A stretch of DNA of 64,000 bases from NCBI GenBank assembly GCA_035771165.1, contig JAWNZC010000472.1, positions 494,001-558,000 of the forward strand. The letters are read 5' to 3'. Under the pieces are notes generated by a model. That model was not told the DNA's origin, searched no databases, and worked only from the letters and a program-made list of their open reading frames with translations. Shown here piece after piece: positions 52,501 through 63,390 of the stretch. Position 1 is the stretch's first letter; each line of letters begins with the position of its first letter. The position numbers and the translations under genes were made by a program. This DNA is from Paragorgia papillata (taxonomy: Eukaryota > Cnidaria > Anthozoa > Scleralcyonacea > Coralliidae).

Positions 52501-55331
52501 AAACCTTGTTGTTTTAGAATAAATCCATTCTCTTCCTCACCTCCATCACTGGAGCTATCGTCCAAACTACTTTGACTCATGCACTCCAGACGCGATTGTT
52601 TCTCTTGAGGTTTAAAAAGATTTATTGATGATGATGCTGCCAAGGGTTTTGGTATGCCTTGTAAGCTAGCAACTCGTTTTAACCTCTGGTAAAATAAAAA
52701 AAAAGATCTTGTCACAACTGATAGATTAACCCATTCCTGTCTGAGTCAGCACAATATGGTCCCTTTAATGTTTTACTCTGTCTAAGGCCAAATGATTACT
52801 CTGTCTAAGACCAGATGATTTTACTCGTCAAATGTGAGAACTCTCAGACATCCTAGGCAACAATGGACTTACAAGTGATTAACTCATTGCTGCCTGAGCT
52901 GGCCAAAAATGGTCCCTTTATTGTTTTACTCTGTGCTGGACAATTTTATTTCTCAAAAGGAGAACCCTCAGACATCCTAGGCAGTAATATAGGTTGATAT
53001 GTTTGTTCCCAGGTTAATTTTATTGCCAGCAGAAAGGGTGTGGTTGTGTGGACTAGTATTTATAAAGAAAGAAGAACATTTAAGAGGTCTTGGTACTTTG
53101 TATTTTGTAAAAACATAAACCAGTATCTAAACAAACTTATGACCAATGCACAGTTCACACAGACTGTATATCAGCTCTATATTATCAGTGGTGGGTCCAG
53201 GGTTATTCGAAAGGGGGGTGCACATTAAAATTTTGTAAATGTCAGCAATTTGTCGTGTAAAACGACTAGGGCAGGTCTGAAGGCAGGCTCCCCCAGAAAA
53301 TTTTGCCAGAAGTGTTTTCCAGTGATTTCTGAAAGGAAGTTTTACAGAATTAGGGCACTGTGGTTATAAATTGTCATTTCTTAACATGGTAAAAAGAGCA
53401 AATAATTGTTAACTGGATTTTAAAGGGGGGTGCGGTGCGTGTGCTAACCGGTAGATCTGCCACTGATAATGCATGCTTGGTAATTAGGAAATAATTTTCA
53501 TTTAGCCAAGCCAAATATATATGTATTTACATTACTTACTTTAGTGCTAGGAGAGTCTGCAAGCTTCATGCTAAAATCAGCTTCACCTTCTAACATTGAT
53601 ATTTCAGAGAAAAGTGATGATCCCGATAAGGCAATGTGTTGTGAAGTCTAGGAAAATAATTAAAATGGAAGATTATTGCAGTCATACATGAAGTGCACAC
53701 ATAAAAATCTCACAGCTTCTTGTTAACACAGTACAGGGTGTCCCCAAAAAATGCCCCCCATCCATTTATGAGGTGCACCTTCTTTAATTATGGTACAAGA
53801 AGTACATTTTTATATCAAGTCGAAAGCCCATCCCTCCTTCTTTGTTGTCTGAAATTTTCAGAGCTAAGTAGTTATCTACTCGCTTCCTGTAGTCATTTAA
53901 AGAGGCAACATCAAAATTTGAACTTGTCCAAATTATGTATGCTACGTCAAGGATTGGAAATCTTCTCCTAAAGGCTTCCCTTGTCCTTGTTGGGCCATTA
54001 TAGTTGGGCTTCTTGTTTCATGATAAGTACCATGAATGCTCTTTCCTCAGGAGTGAATTGTTGTCCAACCATCTTAAGATGGATATTGAAGTAAAGTGCA
54101 CTTCTGTCTACATGGCAAACATGTGCATGGAACTCTCATGAGCATTGTTGTTACCCCAAGGAACCCCACATGATTTGATGCCGCATTGCTTCATTACAAA
54201 TTGTTGGTTGCAGCATGATAACAGGTTGTTGAAACAACTTGTCACAGGTCTGTTGGTCGAGTCATCAACCTTGTTACAAGTTGTCAACAATTACAGACTT
54301 GTCAACAACTTAGCTATAGCTGGACACCCAGTGTGAACACATGATGGTGACAGCCTGTAACAACTCGCTTGCAGTTCTGTAACAGTTTGTGCATTTTTAT
54401 GTGTGTAAAGGGTCTGGCTAACACTGTTGCTAGCTCTTACCACAGACTGTTAACTATAACCACAAATCCATGAAATACCTACTTGTAATTTCACATCATC
54501 CAGTTGTTCATGTAATTTAATATTTTCCTTTTTACTCAAGTTTAACTCTTCTTCACATAACAACAGCTACAACAATAAACATGCAACACTTCATTACATG
54601 AAAAACTGATTAAAATTTAATTTAAAATTTCAGTAATTTTGGTTAAACTCTCTACAGTATTGTCTATTAAAATTTGAATTATAAATAAAGCTAAAATACT
54701 TTGGGAACATCCTGTTTGAATTTGATTGTTTTTTAGTTTTTGACAACCACAAAGGAAATAGGATTTATATATGTTAATCATGAAACACAAAATCAAATTC
54801 AAAGTAGAAAGTTTTTTAATGAACTTCATCAAATCAAGAATTCAAATTCAAATTTAATTACATGTAATTACTTACTTCACTTTTGCTATCAGCCAGTTCT
54901 TCTGTGAGTGAGATTACTTTGTGGGTTAAAAGATTCACTTCCTTAGTAGACTCTTCTTTATCAGCAACAAGTTCATTCATACTTGTGTCTAAAAAATCTC
55001 GCTCTTGCTCCAGAGTAAGCAACTGCAAACATAAAAAAAGGTTTCTGTAATTCAGTCATTGTAGTGTTATGACCAGTTTGGACATTGCATTATTTTATTT
55101 ATTTTTTTATTTACCCATCTATTCACTTGATTAATTTAGTTTGCTGACTCACTCATGCTCAACTGACTGATTGATTGATTGATTTATTGACTGACTGACT
55201 GACTGACTGATTGATTGATTGATTGATTGATTGATGAACTGACTGACTGACTGATTGATTGATGAACTGACTGACTGACTGACTGATTGATTGATTGATT
55301 GGTTGATGAACTGACTGACCGACCGACCGAC

Positions 55332-55363
<32 letters not shown>

Positions 55364-58039
55364 GAACTGACTGACTGATTGATTGATGAACTGACTGACT
55401 GATTGACTGACTGAGTGACTACTTGACCAACCAACCAATCAACTGACCAACCAATCGATTGACCAACCAACCAATGGACTGACCAACCCATCGACTGACC
55501 AACCAACCAACAGACAGATAGACGGATGGATGGATGGATGGAGGGTTGGATGAATGGACAGCAACTTACAGATGGACTGATTGATTACTTCATTAATTCA
55601 CTCGTTCATTCGTTCGTTCGTTCACTTGTCTATATCATAATGTGGTTTAAACCAATTACTTTATCATGCAGTCAGTCAGGCTGTCCCTCAATTAGTCACT
55701 TATCATGAATATACAAATAACCCAAATCAAATACCTTCTGTTGCAAGGCATCTGCTTCCATTCTGTCCAAATCAAAACTATCATCACAACTTTTTCCCTT
55801 TTGCATTCTCTGCAATCTGTTTATCTCTTTTAAAAGTTCTTTATTTGAAGCACTGACCTACAACCACAACAAAAACAAACATTGAACAACCAAATTAAAT
55901 TTTGTACCCTGACATTCTTCAGTTCCTAATATTGGAGGTACGAGAACAACAAATGTTCACGTTTTCTATATACAAGTTAGTAGACACAGTTCAAAACTGT
56001 TGCAATTATGTAATACATTCAATATTTCGAAAGCCATTGTTTAGATTAGGAGGACTGCCTTTGGAAACGAACTACAACCACTTTCAGATTTTATAAAATA
56101 TTTATTTCAGGTTTTTTTTACTTACTCTAGAAAATCTTTTTCCCTTTGAAACGTTTAGAGCCTTAAGACTTGGAACTTGTTTGTTTGAAAACTGGTCCAC
56201 TAATCTTAAGTTGTCGTCAAAGTCTTGGCAGTTATTTGCTTATCCAGTCGGATGTTTTCACAAGGTGATGTGAATAGGTCTATACATGCAGATGTTTGGT
56301 TTTGAAAGAATGCTAATTTAGCCGCAAAAATATATTTACTATTCTATTTTATATATTTACTTTATAGGGACAATTTTGGCCAGCTTAGGCAGGGATGGGG
56401 CAACTCCTCCTTTTTCCGTATTGGTCTTTACTATTCTATTCTGTTTAACACCAGAGGATTTTATTCATCTCTGGGGAAGCCCTCGGACAGGGCATGAGTA
56501 AAGAAACTGCCCCACTTGCGGAACATTGTTTTTCTGCAGACAAAGAAACTCGACACCTAATATATCTTCAGTTCGTAGCTGAGGGAAGCTGAGGGAAAAC
56601 CCGTGAACGCTAATTATTGACACTTTGACTCTCCAAAAACATTCTCAAATTTCAGCTCTAAATACGGATTAAGTGGATTTGAAAACAAAGAAAGACAAAC
56701 TATACTTAATCGTCAGAATTATTCCCACTTACTTTTAAGATGAATAAATCTTCAGGCTGAAGCATTTTAAATCTTTATTGGTTGCCACTCAAAAAGACGA
56801 TAACTCGAAATTTGGAATTCGTTTCGCGAAGAATGTAACAATTTCCGGCAAGAAACAATTAAATACGTTTTTACTAAACTTCCGGTGGGGAAAACCTTGT
56901 ATAAATTTAGCATTTTACACGCCATGCTTATTTACAAATGCAGCTACGCGAAAGTGATTTAAAAATAGATTTTATTATGATTTTATTATCAATCGGCGAA
57001 AATTATTAGCATTTATAAAGCGTAATGTATTAAAATTCCACAAAACGATATTAGTCACAGGAAATGAAACGATTACGTATCCATCCCGAAACCGGACCGT
57101 GTATATAATTCATAAATATAGTTACTGTTTATTCCTGTGCCTGCGTTGGCTTGAAAGCACGGACTGAAAGGTCCAAGGTTCATGTTTTTATTACAAATGT
57201 TAACATACCTTGCTCAGCTCGGAATGAAGTTGAGCATTTTCATCGATCAATTTATAGGCGTCTTCTCTCCTTATTCGTTGGTCTTTCTTTGAAGCTGTTT
57301 CGAAATTCTTTGACTTGTTTTGAAGATTTTCCAAATCGTTGTTCAACTGGTGTATCTTCTCTTCCTGAAGGCTTTCAACTCGGTTATATTTGAGTTGTAA
57401 TTCATGGTTTTCCTGTCTGAGACCCTAAATTTATCCAAACATTTAAAAATATTTGATATATTTGAGGGATTAATTCTGAAATGGGACGTTTCATTACGGA
57501 TGTATATACAGAAAGCTACAGACACCCAATTGCTTTCCCAATATCCAGAACTAATATATCACATCACATCTTACTCTGATGAAGGGCTCTACTTGAAACG
57601 TCAGTACTAAACGTTGCTAAATTCTCGACAGTTTACTTCAACGCTGTTTCACTTTAATGTAAACTTGCCTTGTTTAAATAGGGACATGTTTTCATTATAC
57701 ACCATAACTCACCTCCACTTGGTCGACGTGTATATCCAAAAGACTTTCATATTTTTCTCTAAGCTCAGTATTCTCTGCTAGCAAAGCCTGTCCAACGTCT
57801 TTTGCCAAAGCTAGATCACTTTCTCTCAAAGCAAGTTGTGTGTACACATCGCCTTCGGGCAAATCTCTGTTATTATTACTATCACATTCGTCTGCCTCCA
57901 ATTCGGCTTTATGTTGAGCCATTCGAGCAATTTGACGCTCTTCTCCGCCATCGCCTGATTTGTGTTTTTCACCATCCTTAATCATAGCGTTTGAATGAGT
58001 CCGCCGCCTTTTAAAAGTTTGTTCATTGTCTTCGTGCAT
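43546..58039 (-). CDS. BICDL1: BICD family-like dynein/dynactin cargo adaptor
   Basis: Minus-strand exons 58039-57713, 57424-57209, 55857-55735, 55022-54876, 54566-54483, 53647-53540, 52685-52461, 47822-47616, 47063-47010, 46061-45936, 45454-45372, 45240-45129 and 43677-43546 join in phase, giving 647 residues, slightly longer than vertebrate BICDL1. Most of it is predicted coiled coil (LRQENHELQLKYN, LIDENAQLHSEL). Residues ~77-90 (ALAKDVGQALLAEN) match the CC1 box that binds dynein light intermediate chain. LFSE at 311-314 fits the Spindly motif that contacts dynactin. QLLTTINQKVHLSEQLEQWQ followed by DMASMIEEQ matches the conserved C-terminal segment of BICDR proteins. Such adaptors link Rab6/Rab13 vesicles to dynein. 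The BICDL1 versus BICDL2 split may not apply in this animal. The gene converges on the TAZ-kinase gene. Confidence 0.88.
44659..45119. mobile_element. GTTGAAC-word MITE, copy 1, in the last adaptor intron
   Basis: Ends AAGGCCTGGCCAAATGC and GCGTTTGACCAGGCCTT are inverted; GTTCAACA/TGTTGAAC words repeat throughout. It is an inverted copy of 60175-60569. Its right end is only about 9 bp from the splice donor after 45129. No clear target duplication. Confidence 0.8.
45487..45925. repeat. GAT trinucleotide array
   Basis: ATGATGATG with periodic ATCTG interruptions. It lies in the adaptor intron and starts about 11 bp past the donor of exon 46061-45936. A long Ile/His/Ser frame across it is not a gene. 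Confidence 0.95.
46440..46980. mobile_element. Inverted-repeat remnants with GACCGGTC and CATGTAAA words
   Basis: GTTTACATGAAG at 46449, CATGTAAAC near 46797 and CCGTGTAAATGG near 46963. TAGACCGGTCAGTCCGG and CCGGACTGACCGGTCTA form arms at 46846-46862 and 46942-46958. Probably two adjacent short elements; ends are approximate. Confidence 0.5.
48719..48860 (+). mobile_element. Right-end fragment of the 36646-37992 transposon family
   Basis: AATTTATTCCGTGCCAAGTT and GATCTTGCAGGCCCTAAATT match 37870-37945. It ends GGAGGAGGCAG like the full element. In an adaptor intron. Confidence 0.75.
48901..49091. mobile_element. Short MITE with ACCCTGGCCCAA ends
   Basis: Termini ACCCTGGCCCAATTTC and GATTGGGCCAGGGT. 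Inner arms GGGCCAGGTAACCACTAA and TTAGTGGTTACCTGGCCC. It sits against the left end of the larger element at about 49100. Confidence 0.7.
49100..51632. mobile_element. TIR element, about 2.5 kb, in an adaptor intron
   Basis: Left arm 49110-49181 includes CCAGGGCGCTTATATACTGG and GATCGACGTGTGATGCGG; the inverted partner is 51547-51632. A TATA-like TATATA lies inside each arm. A further palindrome is nested at 50551-50737. No transposase frame was found in between. Confidence 0.65.
50551..50737. repeat. 187-bp palindrome with GACGTCA/TGACGTC arms
   Basis: Arms of about 75 bp run from AACAAATAGATTCCATTTT to its complement, containing TTCAGTTATAGATGCACAG and GTGGTAAGAAC. I recall closely similar palindromes in other marine invertebrate genomes. 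Confidence 0.8.
52260..52990. repeat. Clustered copies of a dispersed TTTTACTCTGTCTAA repeat
   Basis: At least three partial copies of a unit with CCTGAGCTGGCCAAAAATGG, TTTTACTCTGTCTAA, GATTTTACTCGTCAA and CCTCAGACATCCTAGGCA. Single pieces also occur near 6390-6480, 11220-11290, 13920-13965, 33290-33335, 38955, 39265 and 56440. A family specific to this lineage, perhaps SINE-like. Confidence 0.7.
55150..55625. repeat. TGAC/TGAT tetranucleotide tract and related tetramers
   Basis: CTGA and TTGA runs to about 55420, then CCAA, GGAT and TTCG tetramers. Intronic in the adaptor gene. Confidence 0.9.
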
Positions 58040-58486
58040 TTTCTCAATTCAAATCAAGCGTGTTTTTCTGCTAAAGAGGAAACAAAGCCTAATTATTTCG
58101 GAAATTATTGTTTGGGTTTTAAACTAGTCCTAAATTCTAAAGACCCGTAACTGGGGACAGGTATTGCTTGGTTGGTATGTTAAAATTGTTCAAACTAGGT
58201 TTGTTTTCAATTTTATGCAAATCGCACTTCATTTCCCTTCATCTACCAGCCAATGAACAGCGTGCTGTGTACACTAATAAACAGCTTTGGCATTACGGGA
58301 AGTAAACAACCCAAGCTGTTACTAAGGAACATGATCCCACGGTGTACGTCCTACAGTACGCCCACCCCTTCCACATGACAAATGTGTTGTCGCTTCGCGC
58401 GAAAAAAATCGCCTGGTGGAAAACCGTCTGTTTACGTGGGAGCTGGGACGGGGCGAGTAAGCGGGACGGGACGTTTTTCATCCCGG
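58040..58486. other. Upstream region of the adaptor gene
   Basis: Holds the likely promoter and 5' UTR of the minus-strand adaptor. The right part (GTTTACGTGGGAGCTGGGAC, then GGGACGGGACGTTTTTCATC) is a piece of an inverted-repeat element interrupted at 58487. Confidence 0.45.
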
Positions 58487-58600
58487 TGTCACGGTCTCAG
58501 TGATCCCCCAGTCTGAGTTATCCCCTAAGACCAACTGCGCAGTTATCCCCTGCTTTTCTTCATTGATATTGTCGTTTATCTAACTCAAAAAATACGTATA

Positions 58601-58813
58601 ATCATGGAAAACATACTTTTATCACGTTCTTTTATGCTCTGATGAAGTATATCGAGTTTAGCGAGACGAAAGCTTAGCGAACTATATTATTTACATGAGT
58701 TACATGGTATTGACATTCGTAATAATCACAGACGTTTTATATTTATACTTACGATATTGATTACCTTACGACCAAATGTTTAAAAGAACGTGATAAAAGT
58801 ATGGTTTCCATGA
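58601..58813. repeat. Inverted repeat with CTGATGAAG motif
   Basis: Arms ATCATGGAAAACATAC plus TTTTATCACGTTCTTTTA and complement. GCTCTGATGAAG...GACGAAAGC at 58635-58672. Confidence 0.65.
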
Positions 58814-58818
58814 TTATT

Positions 58819-59125
58819 TAACAATTATTCGCCGAAGGCGAGGTGAATATCAGTGAATAATAACCGAGACGAAGTCGAGGTTATTATTCACCGATATTCA
58901 CTGAGCCTGAGGCGAATAATTGTTTTAGTATAAATACACATTTTCGTACTTTTAAGAACAACATTTTCTTTAAAATTGTTAATTTCCTCGTCTGTCGCAT
59001 TGACAACTTGGCTGGCGGCCATTTTGAATAAACGCTGTAGGTGATTATCGAGAATTAATCCGAAGTAGCTCGACCAATCAGCGCGCGTGATTTTCTATAA
59101 TCACCTGTGTATTTATACTAAACGT
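58819..59125. mobile_element. MITE with AATTATTCGCC ends
   Basis: The left end is a palindrome, AACAATTATTCGCCGAAGGC through GAGGCGAATAATTGTT (58820-58924), with GGTTATTATTCACC words. It continues to TGATTATCGAGAATTAATCC and TATAATCACCTG. Confidence 0.55.
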
Positions 59126-59139
59126 ATTTTTTGAGTTTA

Positions 59140-59768
59140 GGGGGCGATTACATGGACCGGGCTGGCCCGGTTAACCGGGCTAGCCCGGTTAACCGGGCTA
59201 GCCCGCTTTATATATAAAACACATGTTGTTTTAACATTTCGATTACATGGCAAGCGGGCTAGCCCGGTTTGCCGGGATCCCGCTTGTCGCAACCGGGCTA
59301 GCCCGGTTAACCGGGATGAAAATGTCCATGTAATCGTTTTCAGCCCGGCAAACCGGGCTGAAAAACTGTTGAACTCGCTTCGATACGCGTTCGTTTGCTT
59401 GACTGTGTGAATAAATAGTGCTGAAAGGAACTGAAATAGAACATCAACGTTGTTTGTGTGTTTTGTGATCAAAGCGAAGATTTAATAAATTAATTAGTCT
59501 TCGTGAAGACGCTTTCCTGGGTTAGCTAAGACTTTAACAATCTTTTTAGTAACGATGGGCTTACAAAATAAATAATAGACTAATTAGTGTAAAACTGAAG
59601 TAAAACTAACGTAGCTTTGCCCTTATTTACTTGATAATTGCGAATTTCGGCCTGAAATCATCCCGGCTTACCGGGCTAGCCCGCTCCATGTAATCGTTTT
59701 GTAAACTCATCCCGGTTAACCGGGCTAGCCCGGTTAACCGGGCCAGCCCGGTCCATGTAATCGCCCCC
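59140..59768. mobile_element. PIF/Harbinger-like MITE with CCGGGCTAGCCCGG words
   Basis: TTA flanks both ends (59137-59139 and 59769-59771), and the termini start GGGGGCGATTACATGGACC, inverted at the right. Both features fit PIF/Harbinger elements. GGTTAACCGGGCTAGCCC units repeat at each end and near 59255-59320. No open transposase. Confidence 0.8.
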
Positions 59769-60174
59769 TTAGAACAACGACAATAACAATGAAGAAAAGC
59801 AGGGGATAACTGCGCAGTTGGTCTTAGGGAATAACTCAGACTGGGGGATCGCTGAGACCGTGACACCGGGTTTATATGAGAATGTTTTCAAGCGGGACAA
59901 TTGCGACTGGGACGTTTCACAACACAGCTAGAAAGTTGTAAAAACCACAGAATAACAGAGAAATAATGAGAATTTGAAGTATTATAAAGAGCTGCTGTCT
60001 TACTAGCCGTTATTACTCATTTGCATCGAATAAATCAAAATAAATACTCGAAACGGTATCCGTCATGTCGTCCCGGCTATAGGTGGGACAGAGCATTTAT
60101 ATAGCGAAAATTGTCTCTCTCAAGCTGGGATCCCAGTTGAGGAAGTAATATTTCAAATCCGAGTTAGTGTTTTA

Positions 60175-60569
60175 AAGCCTGGCCAAACGCTTTCAACATT
60201 TCATTCAACATCGTTCAACAGCCACCCCTGTTGAATGATGTTGAACGTTGTTGAATGGTGTTGAATGATGTTGAACGAAATTTGAACATGTTCAAATTTT
60301 CGTTCAACACGCGTTCAACATTTCTATTGTTCTCAAAATGTTGAAAGGTGTTGAACGCATTTGGCCACATTTCATTCAACTTTGTTGAACAGAGACATGC
60401 GCCATGCGGGATATTGTCGATTCCAGCTTTTGTGGTAGCCCGCGTTCAATTAATTGTCTTTCATGAATGTTGAACGACGTTGAATTCATTTGGCCACTCG
60501 TGCTTTCAACATTATTCAACATCGTTCAACAATGTTGAATGCGATGTTGAAAGCGTTTGGCCAGGCCTT
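60175..60569. mobile_element. GTTGAAC-word MITE, copy 2, 10-bp target duplication
   Basis: TAGTGTTTTA flanks both sides (60165-60174 and 60570-60579). Termini AAGCCTGGCCAAACGC and GCGTTTGGCCAGGCCTT. Inverted relative to copy 1 at 44659-45119 and very similar to it. Confidence 0.85.
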
Positions 60570-60583
60570 TAGTGTTTTAGACG

Positions 60584-60666
60584 TGGTTTCAAAATCCTAT
60601 GTGCCGTTAACAATAGCAAGGCGCAGCCGAGCTATTGTTAACGGCACATGGGATTTGGCAACCACG
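60584..60666. repeat. 83-bp hairpin with CCGTTAACAATAGC arms
   Basis: TGTGCCGTTAACAATAGC pairs with GCTATTGTTAACGGCACA around a short GCGCAGCC loop. Confidence 0.75.
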
Positions 60667-60680
60667 AAGATTTGAAATAG

Positions 60681-61682
60681 CTTCTCACACATCATTAGAT
60701 ATTCATTGCAATGAGGGCAATCACAACAGACTGGTCGTCAAGCCCTTGCAGAGACAGGGAAATTTTTTGTTTTAAAACAGCCAGGAGTTTTGGTTCGCAA
60801 GACGTTGGATTTATTGGATTGTTACATTAGATTATGTTGAACAGCAGGATCAATTTAGCCAGGACTGATATTGAGCAGAGAAAGTATAGATGACAATTGG
60901 AGTAATGTAGAACTTTACAAACTAAAGAAGACAGAAGATGTTAATCGTCGATACCGGAGAAAACAAAGCGTGAGGTGACTGTCTTGTATACTTTTATATG
61001 TACATAATATTGTGAAAGGTAGATGGACGTTTAAACTTCATTACTTCAATCAGTCTGCAAGCAACATCACTGTTTTAGCGCTTTTCGTAGGTTTCTGTCT
61101 GTCGTCGAATAACTGTATTTAGAAATGTTTTCTAAATACAGTAAACTGTATTTAGGGACCTTAAGATGCTAGGACGACGACGGCGGTTAAAAAGCAATTC
61201 AAATTTTAGCATTAAAAATAAGTCACGGTTAACTGACTACTGTATTCAATACTTGAAGCTTGTTTTATAATTTTCAAAGTGTTAAAACGGTTGCAGTGTC
61301 TGTGTTAAGCAATCTCAGACAACAGTTCTTTCTCATCACCCCACGAGTCATCGTCGTCCTGAAGACGTGAAAATGCTCTGAGTGGCGTTGTATACAGAGC
61401 GAGGACGGCGTTCAGATTACTCTTGGGACTAGAAATTATTCATTATCTTTGTTTTGAAACAGTAAACTGTATTTAGAAAACATTTCTAAATACAGTATTG
61501 AAATTTTAAATTAACATACGTATTGTTTTCCCCTCAATTTCCCTCATCTTCTAAGCCCTGTCCACTTGAATTAATTAGGTCTCTGGTTTAGACTGGGTTT
61601 CTAGGTAAGTACATGTGACGTAAATCAAGCAACCGGATTGGCCGAAAATCAAGTGCTATGAATATCTAATGATGTGTGAGAA
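60681..61682. mobile_element. 1.0 kb interval between inverted TCACACATCATTAGATATTC ends
   Basis: CTTCTCACACATCATTAGAT (from 60681) and its complement (ending 61682) enclose the truncated GGGACC element below and CTGTATTTAGAAATG palindromes. No gene seen. Confidence 0.5.
61155..61459 (+). mobile_element. GGGACCTTAAGAT element, truncated copy
   Basis: Starts GGGACCTTAAGATGCTAGGA and matches 61830-62460 without the 62067-62404 insertion. It lacks the right terminus. It is bounded by CTGTATTTAGAAATG palindromes. Confidence 0.8.
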
Positions 61683-61829
61683 AAATAAAGGAAAAATGTA
61701 GTTATAACGTCCTGTCCCGCCTTCCATGTAAATAGCCTCTTATTATAGACGCTTTTAAGTGATAGTTAAAATATGAGCGGCCGATCTTTATGGGCATTTA
61801 CAATGGCGAGCTGCAGGCGAGAGCCATTA

Positions 61830-62533
61830 GGGACCTTAAGATGCTAGGACGACGACGGCGGTTAAAAAGCATTTCAAATTTTAGCATTAAAAAGAAGTCA
61901 CGGTTAACTGACTACTGTATTCAATGCTTGAAGCTTGTTTTATAATTTTCAAAGTGTTAAAACGGTTGCAGTGTCTGTGTTAAGGCAATCTCAGACAACA
62001 GTTCTCATCACCCCACGAGTCAACGTCGTCCTGAAGACGTGAAAATGCTCTGAGTGGCGTTGTATACAGGGTGAATCAAAAAAAACTGATGCCTTTCATA
62101 TTCAAATTAGCCGCATAGCGGCTGTAATTTGACAGAAGTTCCCTAAATATCTCATGGGTATACGAAGCATATCAAATAAGTGAACCCTAAATATCTCATG
62201 GGTATACGAAGCATATCAAATAAGGTTCACTTATTTGATATTCACTTATTTGATATGCTTCGTATACCCATGAGATATTTAGGGTTCACTTATTTGATAT
62301 CGGCTTCGTATACCCATGAGATATTTAGGGAACTTCTGTCAAATTACAGCCGCTATGCGGCTAATTTGAATATGAAAGGCATCAGTTTTTTTTGATTCAC
62401 CCTGTACAGAGCGAGGACGGTGTTCAGATTACTCTTGGGACTAGAAATTATTAATTATCTTTGTTTTGAAAGAAGAATGCTTTTGTTTGAAGGACGTCGT
62501 CCTCGAAGTTGCCGTCGTAGATCTTAAGGTCCC
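61830..62533 (+). mobile_element. GGGACCTTAAGAT element, full copy with an internal insertion
   Basis: Ends GGGACCTTAAGATGCTAGGA and ATCTTAAGGTCCC are inverted, and TA flanks both sides. Interrupted by a MITE at 62067-62404. It is itself inside an older pair of inverted arms (CCGATCTTTATGGGCAT near 61783 and complement near 62543). Confidence 0.8.
62067..62404. mobile_element. Palindromic Tc1/mariner-like MITE, TA target
   Basis: CAGGGTGAATCAAAAAAAAC and its complement end the element, flanked by TA. The 338 bp form an almost perfect palindrome. Copy 61155-61459 of the host element shows the uninterrupted site (GTATACAGAGCGAGG). Confidence 0.92.
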
Positions 62534-62670
62534 TATAGTAGATGCCCATAAAGATCGGACGCGAATATTTTAACTCACTTGTGAAATGAATATTTAAATT
62601 ATACGTTGTAGTCAAATGAATAAGAGGCTCTCAAGGGAGAACTGAAGCTTATAAGCAAGTAAATAAAGAA

Positions 62671-62877
62671 GGGGAAGCACGGGTGGGGGAAAGCACGGGT
62701 GGGGGGAAGCACGGGTGGGGGGAAGCACGGGTGGGGGGAAGCACGGGTGGGGGGAAGCACGGGTGGGGGGAAGCACGGGTGGGGGAAAGCACGGGTGGGG
62801 GAAAGCACGGGTGGGGGGAAGCACGGGTGGGGGAAGCACGGGTGGGGGAAGCACGGGTGGGGGGAAAGCACGGGTGG
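62671..62877. repeat. G-rich minisatellite, unit GGGTGGGGGGAAGCAC
   Basis: About 13 copies of a 15-17 bp unit directly before the 5S-derived SINE. The G runs could form quadruplexes. Frames on both strands across it are not genes. Confidence 0.95.
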
Positions 62878-62878
62878 C

Positions 62879-63275
62879 GTGTGCTGTTAGGGCGCTGCCT
62901 CTCACCAAAAAGTTAAGCCCGGTTTGACGGGGTTAGTACTTGGATGGGTGACCGTCTGGGAATAACCCCGTTCTCGAGCTTGGAACACTCATGTGAGTAG
63001 AGTTTAGTTGGTCTCTCCTGTGCTTCGAGGGTTTTTCGCCGGGTTCTCCAGTTTTCCTCCGGGTTCTCCAGTTTTCCTCCCTCCATAAAATTCAACACCT
63101 AGGTCTGTGATTCGTAGTCTGACATGTGTGTCATAAATGTGTCGTAGGGCGGCTGCTTCGAGCGCCTTTAATATGCCTTCGACTCTGCCACTTGAAATTT
63201 AGTAATGTAAATTGCTCTTGAAAAGCCCCTTGTGGGAAGAAGTAATTAAAATTCTGTATTCTGTATAAAGTACCT
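62879..63275 (+). mobile_element. 5S rRNA-derived SINE, plus-strand copy
   Basis: GTTAGTACTTGGATGGGTGA is the 5S internal control region. The body carries CTTCGAGGGTTTTTCGCCGG and a tandem GGGTTCTCCAGTTTTCCTCC pair. The tail is AATTAAAATTCTGTATTCTG. Same family as 38033-38363. Confidence 0.85.
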
Positions 63276-63390
63276 TGTAGTGCAAACATATTTTCCCCAT
63301 AGAAATTGATCGAAATTAAATATATTCATCAGTGATGGAATACTTTTAACGAATTATTTGCATTTGGAAGTTGACCAGGCTATGGTCAAA

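Larger units (their letters stand above)
58487..59865. mobile_element. TIR transposon, 1.38 kb, possible 4-bp target duplication (Ginger-like ends)
   Basis: Ends TGTCACGGTCTCAGTGATCC (58487) and its complement (to 59865) are inverted for about 80 bp with a few mismatches. CCGG flanks both sides. TGT termini with 4-bp duplications occur in Ginger-type elements, but CCGG is itself a palindrome, so this is weak. It carries three further elements at 58601-58813, 58819-59125 and 59140-59768. Confidence 0.75.

Noticed and set aside
62599..62916. Frames of 90-98 codons with CFPHP or GGGKHGW units
   Set aside because: Translations of the G-rich minisatellite.
62879..62980. 5S rRNA gene
   Set aside because: Only the 3' half with the internal control region is present, followed by a conserved SINE body shared with 38033-38363.
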